Shown: positions 17,937 to 26,632, numbered from the stretch's first letter. The stretch: 64,000 nt of DNA from Stenotrophomonas rhizophila (GCF_020857975.1 NZ_JACWUO010000001.1:186001-250000); one strand, 5' to 3'. A program made the numbers and translations. The notes: generated from the sequence alone by a model not told the origin.

Positions 17937-18039
17937 TTCGTGTAGCTCCAAAATGAATGCTGAAAAGTGGATTGTTACATGCCCTGCGATGGGGGCGCCG
18001 CGCGCCACGTACAAGGCGCGCCGTGCGATCCGGGCAGAA

Positions 18040-18477
18040 TCAGTTGCGGCCCTTGACCAGCGGCAACTCGGCCTGCTGCCAGGACGGAATGCCGCCATCG
18101 AGCACGCTGACCTGTTCGAAGCCGGCCTTCTTCAACGCCTTGGCGGCGGTTTCCGAGGCGGTGCCGTTGCGGCATACCAGCACCACCGGGCTCTGCCTGG
18201 CGTTGGCCACCAGCTTGTGCTCCGGGCCGAACTGGCTGGGCTGCACGTTGCGGCTGCCGGCGATATGGCCCTTCTCGAAATCGCTGCCCGAGGACAGGTC
18301 GACCACGATGGCGCCACCGGCATTGATCAGGTGGGTCAGTTCGGCCGGCTTGAGCGACTTGAAGCCACGCAGCAGGCGGCGGACTTCGGTGACGATGATG
18401 GCCACGGTCAGGCCGACCAGGGCCATCGACAACATCGGGTTTCGGCCGGCAAAGGCCAGCAACTCTTCGTAATTCAC
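18040..18477 (-). CDS. Membrane-anchored rhodanese-domain protein (YibN-like)
   Basis: This 145-residue protein has one N-terminal transmembrane helix ([17 protein letters not shown], about residues 16-32) and then a single rhodanese domain. The active-site loop is VCRNGTAS, with the persulfide-forming cysteine; [19 protein letters not shown] and [10 protein letters not shown] are conserved domain elements. It would transfer sulfur in the cytoplasm at the membrane. The gene precedes secB by about 100 bases, as yibN does in enterics. The physiological acceptor is unknown. Confidence 0.9.
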   Translation of the reverse strand: MNYEELLAFAGRNPMLSMALVGLTVAIIVTEVRRLLRGFKSLKPAELTHLINAGGAIVVDLSSGSDFEKGHIAGSRNVQPSQFGPEHKLVANARQSPVVLVCRNGTASETAAKALKKAGFEQVSVLDGGIPSWQQAELPLVKGRN

Positions 18478-18558
18478 TCAGATCACGGGTCGTTAAGCGG
18501 GCGCCGATTGTCGCACATGCGGATCAACCGGCGTCCAGCCCCGGCCAAGGGGCCGGAT

Positions 18559-18993
18559 TCAGGATTCCTGCCAGAGGTCCGGCAGCCCGTTGGCCTGCAG
18601 CCAACGCTTGCCCTGCGCGTCCCAGCGCCAGATTTCCTTGACCCTGACCAAGCGCTCGGCCTGGGTGTTGTTGTTGATCACCCGCACCTCGGCATTGCGC
18701 CCCACCCGGCCATCGGGCATCGGCACGTTGTCCCCGGCGCGGTAGCTGGAGATCTTGACCTGCTCGAAACGGCGCAGCTCCAGGTCGGTCAGCGGGTGGA
18801 TCTTGGTGTATTCCGGGTCCAGGTACGGCAACGCGTCCTCGACGGTGCCCCAGCGCAGGGTGGAGTCGTACTTGACCTGGGTTTCTTCCAGTTCCCGGCG
18901 CTGCTTCTTGGTGATTTTCTGGTCGGCGGCCAAGGCCGCCACGCTGCTGAGCGCAAACAAGGCCAGCAGCAGGATCTGAAGCGTACGGCGCAT
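18559..18993 (-). CDS. Exported protein of unknown function
   Basis: A 144-residue protein with a clear Sec signal (LQILLLALFALSSVAALA). The mature chain is hydrophilic and resembles a single small alpha/beta domain (YLDPEYTKIHPLTDLELRRF, VKEIWRWDAQGKRWLQANGLPDLW). No recognised catalytic motif is present. Similar proteins appear only in Xanthomonadaceae as far as can be judged from memory. The start at 18993 fits a GGGGGA ribosome binding site 7 bases before it; the ATG 6 bases upstream sits too close to that site. It follows the thioesterase gene and precedes the rhodanese gene on the same strand. Confidence 0.7.
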   Translation of the reverse strand: MRRTLQILLLALFALSSVAALAADQKITKKQRRELEETQVKYDSTLRWGTVEDALPYLDPEYTKIHPLTDLELRRFEQVKISSYRAGDNVPMPDGRVGRNAEVRVINNNTQAERLVRVKEIWRWDAQGKRWLQANGLPDLWQES

Positions 18994-19024
18994 GCGCATT
19001 CCCCCAATCGGCAAGGCGCCCATC

Positions 19025-19495
19025 CTACCGCCTTGCGAAGGCCACGAAACGCCCGGTCAGCTCGGCGGCCGGCTTGCCATCGGTGCCCGGCTGCCGGGCC
19101 ACCAGCCCGATCCGGGCCTTGCCGCGCTGGGCGAAGGTGGTCAGGAAGCCGTCCCAATCGGCGTCATCGGCGGCCTGCGCCTGGGCGTGCAGATCCTGAT
19201 AGACCGGCGCCAGGTAGCGCACGTGGCTGTCGGCCACATACACATCGGCGTCGAAACCGGCCAGCCGCAGGCGCAGGGTGACCAGGGCCCAGCCGGACAG
19301 GGTCAGTGCCGAGGCCAGGCTGCCGCCGAAGGCGTTGCCCTTGTCGTTGACGTTGGCCGCCAGCGGCGCGCGCAGGCACAGTACGCCATCGGCATAGGCC
19401 TCCACGCGGATCTGCATGGCCGCCACCGGCGGCATGCGGTCGAGTACGTGCTGCAGCGCGGCCAGCTGCGCAGACAGGGATTCAGGATTGGACAT
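19025..19495 (-). CDS. YiiD-type thioesterase domain protein
   Basis: This 156-residue protein resembles the putative thioesterase domain found at the C-terminus of E. coli YiiD, a hotdog fold. Visible elements are the NDKGNAFGGSLASALTLSGWAL helix, which contains the family's asparagine and glycine motif, and VADSHVRYLAPV. It would hydrolyse an acyl thioester, but the substrate is unknown. An open frame continues upstream to 20740, but it runs antisense to hemD and is not coding. The ATG at 19495 was chosen because similarity begins there. Divergent from hemD, with about 43 bases between starts. Confidence 0.8.
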   Translation of the reverse strand: MSNPESLSAQLAALQHVLDRMPPVAAMQIRVEAYADGVLCLRAPLAANVNDKGNAFGGSLASALTLSGWALVTLRLRLAGFDADVYVADSHVRYLAPVYQDLHAQAQAADDADWDGFLTTFAQRGKARIGLVARQPGTDGKPAAELTGRFVAFARR

Positions 19496-19538
19496 CGGCA
19501 CCACAACGCCACGGCAAAGGGCTCGCATAATGCCCGCA

Positions 19539-20315
19539 ATGAACCGCCAAGCACAGATGCCGGACTGGACCCTGATTTCGCTGCGCCCGCGCGGCCAGCA
19601 CGCGCCGCTGCGCCGCGCCGCGCATGCCGCCGGCGCGCAGCTGGTGGCGCTGTCGCCGTGGCGGCTGCGCGCGCGCGGCGACGCCACCACCGCTGCCGAT
19701 CTGGCGCGCGCGCTGGACGCCGACCGGGTGGTGTTCAGCAGCCCGGCGGCGGTGCATGCCGCCGCGCGGTTGCAGGCACTGGACGCCGCACCCGCCGGAA
19801 CCTGGCTGGCGGTCGGGGCCGGCACCGCCGCGGCCCTGCACCGGCACGGCGCGCGGCAGGTGCTGGCACCGGCGCGGATGGACAGCGAGGGCCTGCTGGC
19901 CCTGCCCGCCCTGGCCGACCTGCACGGCCTGCGCGCTGGCCTGGTCACCGCCCCCGGCGGCCGCGGCATCATCGCCAGCACCCTGGTCGCGCGCGGTGCG
20001 CAGCTGCAGCGCGCCAATGTGTATGCGCGGCAGCCGCTGCCGCTGCCGGCGCGCACCCTGCAGCGGCTGCGCGCCAGCCCGCGCCCGTGGGCGCTGGCGC
20101 TGAGCAGCGGCGAGGCGCTGGCGCTGCTGCTGGCGCAGTTGCCGGGCGATCTGCAGGCACCGCTGCGCCGGGCCTGGGTAGTGGTCGCCAGCGCGCGCTT
20201 GGCCGAGCAGGCCAGCCAGGCCGGATTCCTCCGGGTATGCCTGGCCGAGGGGCCCTTACCACGCCAGCTGGTCCAGGCTGCACACACTGCGATCATCACT
20301 TCCGCATCTACCTGA
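19539..20315 (+). CDS. hemD: Uroporphyrinogen-III synthase
   Basis: This 258-residue enzyme inverts ring D and closes hydroxymethylbilane to uroporphyrinogen III in haem synthesis. The family is poorly conserved, but the layout fits: LISLRPRGQHAPLRRAAHAAGAQLVALS at the start, RVVFSSPAAVHAA, WLAVGAGTAAALHRHG, LVTAPGGRGIIASTLVARGAQLQRANVYARQPL and ALSSGEALALLL. Identity is strongly supported by hemX and hemY downstream. Candidate starts are ATG at 19530, 19539 and 19557. Very rich in Ala and Arg. hemC is not in the window. Confidence 0.88.
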   Translation: MNRQAQMPDWTLISLRPRGQHAPLRRAAHAAGAQLVALSPWRLRARGDATTAADLARALDADRVVFSSPAAVHAAARLQALDAAPAGTWLAVGAGTAAALHRHGARQVLAPARMDSEGLLALPALADLHGLRAGLVTAPGGRGIIASTLVARGAQLQRANVYARQPLPLPARTLQRLRASPRPWALALSSGEALALLLAQLPGDLQAPLRRAWVVVASARLAEQASQAGFLRVCLAEGPLPRQLVQAAHTAIITSAST

Positions 20316-20423
20316 ACAGGCGCCGCGTCTGGCCTTGCGGGCCGCGCAGGCCACGGGTGATGCTGTGCAGCACGTCGCTCGCCAGCCTGCGGATGTCCCG
20401 GCGCGACCGACAAGGATGCCCGT

Positions 20424-21407
20424 ATGAATGATGCCGCTTCGCCTGCTGCTGCCCCCACCCCCCTGCGCTGGATCGTGCCGTTGGCGCTCCTGGCCGTGGT
20501 GGCCGGCGGCGTGGCCTGGGGCTGGACCCGCTGGCAGGCCGAGCAGGCCCGCAGCGACCAGCGCCAGGCCGAAGCCAGCCTGCAGCTGCAGGGTCTGGTG
20601 GACAGCGTGGACGCGCTGCGCCGCGACCAGCGTTCGACCGCGCAGCGGTTGCAGGATGCGGCCGCCACCAACCGCGTGCTGCGCGATGAAATGCTTGGCC
20701 TGAGCCAGCGCAGCGCGCTGCTCGAAGACAACCTGGCCAAGCTGGCCGACAGTACCCGCCATGGCGCCCAGGCGCTGCAGCTGGAAGAGGCCGAGCTGCT
20801 GCTGGCCCAGGCCGCACAGCGGCTGGCCTACGCCGATGACGTGGACGGCGCCAAACGCCTGTACGCGCTGGCCGCCAGCGCCCTGGACGATGTGCAGGGC
20901 AACGACTACCTGAACCTGCGTCAGGCGCTGATGCAGGAACGCAATGCGGTGGACAGCCTGGGCCCTGGCGTGCGCGCCACCACCCAGCAGCAGCTGGGCG
21001 CGTTCGCCAAGGCGCTGCAGCAGTTGCCCGATACGGTGGTCGACAGCCAGGCCGACGGCACCGCCACACCGTGGTGGCAGCAGATACTGGCGCCGTTCGT
21101 GACCATCACCCCCACCCGCACCCAGGGCCCGTTGACCGATGCCGAACGCATGGCTGCCTGGGATGGCCTGCAACTGGAACTGACCCTGGCGCGCGCAGCC
21201 ACCGAACGCGGCGACCAGCCCGGCTATACCCAGGCGCTGGACCGGGTCGCGCTGTGGCTGCCGCGGCTGTGGCCGGATTCACCCGCCCTGCGCGCGCGAC
21301 GTGTTGAACTGCAGCAGCTGCGCACCCGTGTGCTGCACCCCGCGTTGCCCGAGCTTGGCAGCACCCTGCAGCAACTGCGCTCGATGCGCGATGGAGATAC
21401 CCGATGA
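20424..21407 (+). CDS. hemX: HemX-like membrane protein
   Basis: This 327-residue inner-membrane protein has one N-terminal transmembrane helix (WIVPLALLAVVAGGVAWGW) and a large periplasmic coiled-coil region (ARSDQRQAEASLQLQGLVDS, LRDEMLGLSQRSALLEDNLAKL). LEEAELLLAQAAQRLAYADD is a family signature. HemX-type proteins were annotated as uroporphyrin-III C-methyltransferases, but this protein has no SAM-binding motif and its role in haem synthesis is unclear. It overlaps hemY by ATGA. It follows hemD after about 108 bases with no obvious gene between. Confidence 0.88.
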   Translation: MNDAASPAAAPTPLRWIVPLALLAVVAGGVAWGWTRWQAEQARSDQRQAEASLQLQGLVDSVDALRRDQRSTAQRLQDAAATNRVLRDEMLGLSQRSALLEDNLAKLADSTRHGAQALQLEEAELLLAQAAQRLAYADDVDGAKRLYALAASALDDVQGNDYLNLRQALMQERNAVDSLGPGVRATTQQQLGAFAKALQQLPDTVVDSQADGTATPWWQQILAPFVTITPTRTQGPLTDAERMAAWDGLQLELTLARAATERGDQPGYTQALDRVALWLPRLWPDSPALRARRVELQQLRTRVLHPALPELGSTLQQLRSMRDGDTR

Positions 21408-22726
21408 AACCATTCCAATCCCTGGTGGTGCTGTTGCTGGCGGTCGCCCTTGGCGTGATCGCCTCGCAGTTCCTGGGTACCGAACACCTGCGCCAGTTCG
21501 GCGAAGTGATCTACCGCTATGGCGGCAACGACTACCGTTCCACCGTGCCGCAGGTGGCGCTGATGGTGCTGGTCGGCCTGCTGGTGCTGTGGCTGCTGTG
21601 GAGCCTGTTGGCCTCGCCGTTCCGCGCCTGGGGCCGCTACCGCCGCAACCAGGGCCGCGCCCGCCTGATCGAAGGCATCCAGGCGCATGAACAAGGCCAA
21701 TGGCAGCGCGCCGAAAAGCTGCTGGCCAACGCGGCCGAAGACAAGGACGTGAGCGCGGTGGCGATGGTGACCGCGGTGCGCAGCGCCCAGGCGCGCGACG
21801 ACCAGGCCGCGGTCAACCAGTACCTGCAACGGCTGGGTGGCGAAGACCCCACCCTGCATGCGCTGCTGCAGGCCGAGCGCCTGCTGGCGCAGGAACGGCC
21901 GGTGGATGCGATCAACCTGCTGGACACCGCCACGATCCAGCCGCTGCCCCCGCGCGGGCTGTGGCTGCGCACCGAAGCCCTGGCGCGTGCCGAGCGCGCG
22001 CACGAGGCATACGGCCAGCTGGGCGCGCTGCGCAAGCAGAAGGTGCTGCCCGATGAGGCGGTGATCGAGCTGGAATCCCGCCTGGCCGCGCAGTCGCTGC
22101 TGGAAGCGGGCGATGTCAACGCGCTGGCCGCGCAGTGGGAAGCCACCCCCAAGCCGCTGCGCAGTGATGCCGACGTGGTCTCGGCCTATGCCCTGCGCGC
22201 GGTCGCGCTGGACTGGGACGAACCGGCCCTGCTCACCCTGGAACAGGCGCTGGATACGCGCTGGGACGAATCGCTGGTGACGCTGTACGGGCAGATGCCG
22301 GTGGACAAACTGGCCACCCGCCAGGCCAACCTGCAACGCTGGCTGGCCAACCAGCCGTCCAGCCCGGCGCTGTTGCTGGCCCTGGGCCGGATCGCCACGC
22401 GCCAGCGCCAGCACGTGCAGGCCGAGGATTACCTGCACCGCGCGATCGCCGCCGGCGCCGGCCCGGATGCGTGGGAGGCCCTGGGCCAGCTGTTCATCGA
22501 GCGCGGCGAACCCGCCCTGGCCGCGCAGTGCCTGGCCAATGCGCTGCGCCAGCAGCGCGGCGACGACAGCATCGCGCTGGCCCGCGCCGCCACGGTAGCG
22601 CCGGCCGCCGCGGTGGTGCCCGAACGCGCCACCGTGGAAGAGCAGTCGCTGATGAGCAACGCCCCGCCGGTGCAGGACAGCCTGCGCGATGACCGCGACG
22701 ACTACGGCAACCCGCGTTTGCCGTGA
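21404..22726 (+). CDS. hemY: HemY, haem biosynthesis-associated TPR membrane protein
   Basis: This 440-residue inner-membrane protein has two N-terminal membrane segments (LVVLLLAVALGVIASQFLG and LMVLVGLLVLWLLWSLLA) followed by about ten helical tetratricopeptide-like repeats in the periplasm or cytoplasm. FRAWGRYRRNQGRARLIEG after the second helix is typical of proteobacterial HemY. This is not the Gram-positive protoporphyrinogen oxidase of the same name. Its exact biochemical function is not established, though it is linked to late haem synthesis. The last residues (DDRDDYGNPRLP) form an acidic tail. Confidence 0.9.
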   Translation: MKPFQSLVVLLLAVALGVIASQFLGTEHLRQFGEVIYRYGGNDYRSTVPQVALMVLVGLLVLWLLWSLLASPFRAWGRYRRNQGRARLIEGIQAHEQGQWQRAEKLLANAAEDKDVSAVAMVTAVRSAQARDDQAAVNQYLQRLGGEDPTLHALLQAERLLAQERPVDAINLLDTATIQPLPPRGLWLRTEALARAERAHEAYGQLGALRKQKVLPDEAVIELESRLAAQSLLEAGDVNALAAQWEATPKPLRSDADVVSAYALRAVALDWDEPALLTLEQALDTRWDESLVTLYGQMPVDKLATRQANLQRWLANQPSSPALLLALGRIATRQRQHVQAEDYLHRAIAAGAGPDAWEALGQLFIERGEPALAAQCLANALRQQRGDDSIALARAATVAPAAAVVPERATVEEQSLMSNAPPVQDSLRDDRDDYGNPRLP

Positions 22727-22745
22727 TGCCGGGCCGGGCAACCGC

Positions 22746-22820
22746 GTGGTGCCGGCCGCTGGCCGGCTCCAGCGGCCCCCTCCGAAGGTCATGAAGAGCC
22801 GGCCAGCGGCCGGCACTACC
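22746..22820. repeat. Inverted pair of GTAG-type REP elements
   Basis: A GTGGTGCCGGCCGCTGGCCG hairpin unit at 22746-22770 faces an inverted GAGCCGGCCAGCGGCC unit at 22796-22819 that ends in CACTAC (complement GTAG). This is the paired layout of SMAG elements of Stenotrophomonas. It lies between convergent hemY and the thiolase gene. Confidence 0.85.
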
Positions 22821-22860
22821 AATGAAAAGGCCGCCCCGTTGCCGGGGCGGCCTTTTCATT
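22821..22860. terminator. Long symmetrical bidirectional terminator
   Basis: A perfect 18-base stem (AATGAAAAGGCCGCCCCG and complement) with a TTGC loop. Four A on one side and four T on the other allow termination of both hemY and the thiolase gene. Confidence 0.9.
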
Positions 22861-22875
22861 GCATCGCGCCGACGA

Positions 22876-24156
22876 TCAGCGTTCGACGATGGCCACCACG
22901 CCCATGCCGCCGGCGGTGCAGATCGAGACCAGCGCGCGGCCACCGCCGCGTTCGGCCAACTGCTTGGCGGCGGTGGCGATCACCCGCGCACCGGTGGCGG
23001 CAAACGGGTGGCCGGTGGCCAGCGACGAACCCAGCGGGTTGATCTTGGCCGGGTCGATCCTGCCCAGCGGCGCATCCAGGCCCAGCCGGTTGCGGCAGTA
23101 GTCTTCGCTTTCCCACGCGCGCAGCGTGCACAGCACCTGCGCGGCGAAGGCTTCGTGGATTTCGTAGATGTCGAAATCCTGCAGGGTCAGGCCGTTGCGC
23201 TTGAGCATTTCCGGCACCGCGATGGTGGGGGCCATCAGCAGGCCTTCGCCGTGCACGAAATCCACCGCGGCCACCTGCGAGTCGCGCAGGTAGGCCAGCG
23301 GCGCATGGCCGTGCGCACGCGCCCACTCCTCGCTGGCCAGCAGCACCGCCGAGGCGCCGTCGGTGAGCGGGGTGGAGTTGGCGGCGGTCAGCGTGCCGCG
23401 GCCGGAGACCTTGTCGAAAGCCGGCTTGAGCGTGGCCAGTTTCTCCAGCGAGGTGTCCGCGCGCAGGATGTTGTCGCGCTCCACGCCACGGAACGGGGCG
23501 ATCAGGTCGGTGAAGAAGCCGCGCTCATAGGCGGCGGCCAGCTTCTTGTGCGACGACACCGCCCATTCGTCCTGCGAATCGCGCGAAATGTTCCATTCCT
23601 TGGCCATGTCCTCGCAGTGGTCGCCCATGCTCTTGCCGGTGCGCGGTTCGGCCACGCCGGGGAACTCGGGCTTGAGTTCGCTGAACTTGAAGCCACGGGT
23701 CAGCGCCTTGAGCTTGTCGCCGGTGGTCTTGGCCCGGTTGGCCGCCAGCAGTCGCGCGCGCAGCTTCTTGCCGTACACGATCGGCACATCGGAGGTGGTA
23801 TCCGAACCGCCACCGATGCCCGACTCGATCTGGCCCAGCGCGATCTTGTTGGCCACCGCGATGATGGTGTCCAGCGAAGTGCCGCAGGCGCGCTGCATGG
23901 TGATGCCCGGGGTCAGCGCGGACAGCCCGGAGGACAGCGTGGCTTCGCGGCCCAGGTTCCAGTCGCTGGAATGCTTGATCACCGCGCCCATCGCCACTTC
24001 GCCCAGCTGCTGGCCGTGCAGGCCGAAGCGTTCGACCAGCGCCCCGAGGGTGCGCACCGACATGCCGAGGTTGCCGACGTCCGAATAGGCGGTGTTCTGC
24101 CGGCAGAACGGGATGCGGACGCCACCGAGGATGGCGACGGGACGGGCGTTGGGCAT
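22876..24156 (-). CDS. fadI: Acetyl-CoA C-acyltransferase (FadI-type thiolase)
   Basis: This 426-residue thiolase would cleave 3-ketoacyl-CoA in fatty acid beta-oxidation. The nucleophilic cysteine lies in TMQRACGTSLDTII, the active-site histidines in EIHEAFAAQVL and SLATGHPFAATGAR, and the second cysteine in SICTAGGMGVVAI. Length and sequence suit FadI better than FadA. No fadJ neighbour is present here. The start is ATG at 24156; an ATG at 24171 would add 5 residues. The gene is divergent from an unknown conserved protein, with about 107 bases between the starts. Confidence 0.93.
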   Translation of the reverse strand: MPNARPVAILGGVRIPFCRQNTAYSDVGNLGMSVRTLGALVERFGLHGQQLGEVAMGAVIKHSSDWNLGREATLSSGLSALTPGITMQRACGTSLDTIIAVANKIALGQIESGIGGGSDTTSDVPIVYGKKLRARLLAANRAKTTGDKLKALTRGFKFSELKPEFPGVAEPRTGKSMGDHCEDMAKEWNISRDSQDEWAVSSHKKLAAAYERGFFTDLIAPFRGVERDNILRADTSLEKLATLKPAFDKVSGRGTLTAANSTPLTDGASAVLLASEEWARAHGHAPLAYLRDSQVAAVDFVHGEGLLMAPTIAVPEMLKRNGLTLQDFDIYEIHEAFAAQVLCTLRAWESEDYCRNRLGLDAPLGRIDPAKINPLGSSLATGHPFAATGARVIATAAKQLAERGGGRALVSICTAGGMGVVAIVER

Positions 24157-24263
24157 GGAGATACCTGGCATGGAAGGGGTGTCTGCAACATGGCCTGCAC
24201 GAAGGAGCAGGCATAATGGCGGCAAGTGTAGCTGCCGCCCTGTGATGGGCCAACCGTGAAACC

Positions 24264-25151
24264 ATGAGCAAACCCGACCACGGCATGAACGCCCTTGGTG
24301 TATTGGCATTGGAACTGGCCGGCGGCGACGCCCCGCGCCACGCCGCCCTGTCCAGCGAACAGGCCGGTGAACTGGCCGAACGCGTCGGCCGCGACCTGGC
24401 CAAGCTGGTCCCGGGGGTCAGCGGACTGGACTTCGTGTTCGCCGGTGCGCATTTCGATCCGGCCGAAGTCCTGCGCCCGGGCTGGCCGATCCACCGGCGC
24501 CTGGAAGAACTGCAGATGCGCGCGCCCGGCCGCAGCCAGGGCCCGCGCCTGCTGGCATTCGGCGCCGGTGCCGACGGCGATGTGCCGCTGCCGTTCCAGG
24601 CCGATGCCGGGCTGACCGGCGGTGGCCTGCGGGTGGTGCCGTTCCTGCTGACCGGCACCGACGTGGCGCAGACCCAGGCGGTGGCCGAAGCGCTGGAAGA
24701 GGTGCTGCTGGCCCAGGGCATGGCCCAGGCCGATACCGCGTTGCAGGCGCAGAACGCGTTTGGCGCGCAGATCGAACACGCGCGCTACTTCACCCTGAAC
24801 GACCTGGCCGCGATGATGTCGATGCAGTACGACAACCAGGGCCTGGCCGTGCTGTGGCCGTTGATCGAAACCGCCCTGATGGCGCCGCAGGCCGAGCAAT
24901 GGCTGGACGCGGCACCGGAACCGCTGCTTCGATACGCTGACAGCGAAGTGCGTATGGCGCTGTTCGATCCAGCCGGCTGGTGCGCGTTCTACAACCACGG
25001 CAGCGGCGACTGCGACCGCCTGCAAGGCATCTACGAGCAGTACCTGATGCGCCAGCGGCAGATGGCCGCCGTGCTGGAGGCCCATGGCCTGCCGGTGCTG
25101 TTCGTGCACTGCGAGGCCGGACAGGACGCGCGCGAGCTGCTGACCCGGTAA
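24264..25151 (+). CDS. Conserved hypothetical protein
   Basis: A 295-residue soluble protein with no signal peptide or membrane helix. It is rich in Ala, Leu and acidic residues. No family motif was recognised; notable conserved-looking stretches are ELAERVGRDLAKLVPGVSGLD, RYFTLNDLAAMMSMQYDNQG and CAFYNHGSGDCDRLQGIYEQY. The last is unusually rich in Cys, His and Tyr and might bind metal, which is speculation. Divergent from the thiolase gene. The tandem REP array begins 2 bases after its stop codon. I would expect relatives mainly in Xanthomonadaceae. Confidence 0.75.
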   Translation: MSKPDHGMNALGVLALELAGGDAPRHAALSSEQAGELAERVGRDLAKLVPGVSGLDFVFAGAHFDPAEVLRPGWPIHRRLEELQMRAPGRSQGPRLLAFGAGADGDVPLPFQADAGLTGGGLRVVPFLLTGTDVAQTQAVAEALEEVLLAQGMAQADTALQAQNAFGAQIEHARYFTLNDLAAMMSMQYDNQGLAVLWPLIETALMAPQAEQWLDAAPEPLLRYADSEVRMALFDPAGWCAFYNHGSGDCDRLQGIYEQYLMRQRQMAAVLEAHGLPVLFVHCEAGQDARELLTR

Positions 25152-25153
25152 CG

Positions 25154-25289
25154 GTAGTGCCGGCCGCTGGCCGGCTCCTCGGGGCATCGATCCGGTAGCA
25201 GTAGTGCCGGCCGCTGGCCGGCTCCCCGGGGCATCGATCCGGTAGCAGTAGTGCCGGCCGCTGGCCGGCTCCCCGGGACATCGATATGG
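25154..25289. repeat. Three tandem GTAG REP units
   Basis: Three direct copies of a 47-base unit start at 25154, 25201 and 25248. Each holds the hairpin GCCGGCCGCTGGCCGGC after GTAGT, then a spacer with ATCGAT. The third copy is slightly degenerate (ATCGATATGG). The copies look nearly identical, so the array arose by recent local duplication. Confidence 0.88.
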
Positions 25290-25296
25290 CCCATTG

Positions 25297-25320
25297 CAGC
25301 CACGCATGGCGTGGCTCTAC
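25297..25320. repeat. Second-type REP hairpin (CAGCCACGC family)
   Basis: The 24 bases CAGCCACGCATGGCGTGGCTCTAC include the stem AGCCACGC / GCGTGGCT. The same 24 bases recur at 62812-62835. On the other strand it begins GTAGAG, so it is another GTAG REP subfamily. Confidence 0.85.
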
Positions 25321-25330
25321 CAACGCTCAG

Positions 25331-25358
25331 AAAAACGCCGGCATCCGCCGGCGTTTTT
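25331..25358. terminator. Bidirectional terminator
   Basis: Perfect stem AAAAACGCCGGC / GCCGGCGTTTTT with a 4-base loop. It sits between the convergent hypothetical gene and sodC. Confidence 0.9.
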
Positions 25359-25376
25359 CGTCCTGCATCGCGTCGG

Positions 25377-26012
25377 TTACGGCGCGGGCTTGATCACCGC
25401 ACAGGCCAGGCGCGCGCCGGCGTTGCCGGTCGGCTGGGTCTTGTAGTCGTCCGGGTCGGCGTGGACGATCAGGCCGCGGCCGATGATGTCGAAGTCATCG
25501 CCCTTGCCGATGTTGACGTTGGTGGACACATCTGCATCGACCACCGCATTGCCCTGGGCGTCGGCCTTGAGGTTGGGAATGTCGCCACCGTGGTGCGGGG
25601 TGGTCGCCACGTTGCCATGGTCTTCCTTGGACGGATTGAAGTGGCCGCCGGCGCTGGCGCCGTCCGGCGCGCTGCAGTCGCCCTTCTCGTGGATGTGGAA
25701 GCCGTGTTCGCTGTTGGGCTTCAGGCCGCTGACCTGGCCTTTCACGTGGACCTTGCCGTCGACCAGGCTGAAGGTGACGTTGCCTTTGACTGCATTGCCC
25801 TGGGTGGCGGCCAGTTCGGCCACCGCGCTGGTGTTGGCGTGGGCATCGCTGCTCATCATCGCCGGCGGCGCATCGGCGGCCGGGGCGGTGTCGGCAACCG
25901 GCGCGGTATCGGCGGCCGGAGTGGCCGGCGCGGTGGTGTCGGCCGGCTTGTTGCAGGCGCTCAGGCCAAGCGCGGCCATGGCGGCAAACAATGTGGTGTG
26001 GATCAGACGCAT
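25377..26012 (-). CDS. sodC: Periplasmic Cu/Zn superoxide dismutase lipoprotein (copy 1)
   Basis: This 211-residue enzyme dismutates superoxide in the periplasm. It has a lipoprotein signal with lipobox LSACNK, then a long Ala/Pro/Asp-rich linker. Metal ligands are visible: GFHIHEKGDC, HFNPSKEDHG, HHGGDIPNL and LIVHADPDDY, plus the arginine in GNAGAR. All the expected Cu and Zn histidines and the Zn aspartate are present. It follows the second sodC after 53 bases, in the same direction, so the two could be cotranscribed. The linker suggests it extends away from the membrane. Confidence 0.93.
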   Translation of the reverse strand: MRLIHTTLFAAMAALGLSACNKPADTTAPATPAADTAPVADTAPAADAPPAMMSSDAHANTSAVAELAATQGNAVKGNVTFSLVDGKVHVKGQVSGLKPNSEHGFHIHEKGDCSAPDGASAGGHFNPSKEDHGNVATTPHHGGDIPNLKADAQGNAVVDADVSTNVNIGKGDDFDIIGRGLIVHADPDDYKTQPTGNAGARLACAVIKPAP

Positions 26013-26065
26013 GTGGATCTCCTTGCGGGTAGCGATGGAAGTAACGGCGTCGGCACGGCACGCGC

Positions 26066-26632
26066 TCAGCGCGTGACCCGGATGACGCCGCAGGCGATAC
26101 GGGCGCCGGCGTTGCCGGCCGGTTGGCTGCGGTAGTCGTCGGCGTTGGCATGCACCACCAGGGCGCGCCCGGCGATATCGGTGACTGCGCCGCCGCCCAG
26201 GGTAACCCCTGGCAGCCGCACATCGACATTGACCCGGCCCTGCGCATCGGCACGCAGGTTGTCCATGTCGCCGGCATGGTGCGCGCCGGCGCTGTTGCGG
26301 CCATGCGGCTGCGCGCCGGGATTGAAGTGCGCACCGGCGCTGCTGGCATCCACCGCGCCGCAGTCGCCGCGCTCATGCACGTGGAAGGCGGCGGTCTGCA
26401 GCGGCTGCAGGCCACCGATCATTCCGGTGATATGCACCCCGCGCGCATCGGGCACCAGCGCCAGGCGGCCGCTGACGATGCTGGCCGAGGCCGAGGCCAG
26501 ATTGGCTTCGGCCAGCTTGGCGGTGCTCACCAGGGCGACCACCGGGGTGGCAGGCCGCGGCGGCGGCGTGGCGCCACAGGCCGCCAGGGCAAGTGCCGCG
26601 GTAGCGGCCAGGACGATATGGGAACTGCGCAT
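26066..26632 (-). CDS. sodC: Periplasmic Cu/Zn superoxide dismutase lipoprotein (copy 2)
   Basis: This 188-residue paralogue of the downstream sodC has lipobox LAACGA, so it is also a membrane-tethered superoxide dismutase. Its ligand set is complete but different in context: AFHVHERGDC, HFNPGAQPHG, HHAGDMDNL, LVVHANADDY and GNAGAR. The linker is shorter than in the other copy. The two proteins clearly share a common origin, but they differ enough that the duplication is not recent. Tandem sodC genes next to ntrBC are also known in Xanthomonas. The upstream ntrC gene ends about 90 bases away. Confidence 0.92.
   Translation of the reverse strand: MRSSHIVLAATAALALAACGATPPPRPATPVVALVSTAKLAEANLASASASIVSGRLALVPDARGVHITGMIGGLQPLQTAAFHVHERGDCGAVDASSAGAHFNPGAQPHGRNSAGAHHAGDMDNLRADAQGRVNVDVRLPGVTLGGGAVTDIAGRALVVHANADDYRSQPAGNAGARIACGVIRVTR

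Noticed and set aside
19496..20740. Upstream extension of the thioesterase frame on the minus strand
   Set aside because: It covers hemD on the other strand and contains no domain; the thioesterase start at 19495 is better.
25154..25289. Tandem 47-base repeats as a CRISPR array
   Set aside because: The units are direct copies including the spacer and form REP hairpins, and no cas genes are nearby.
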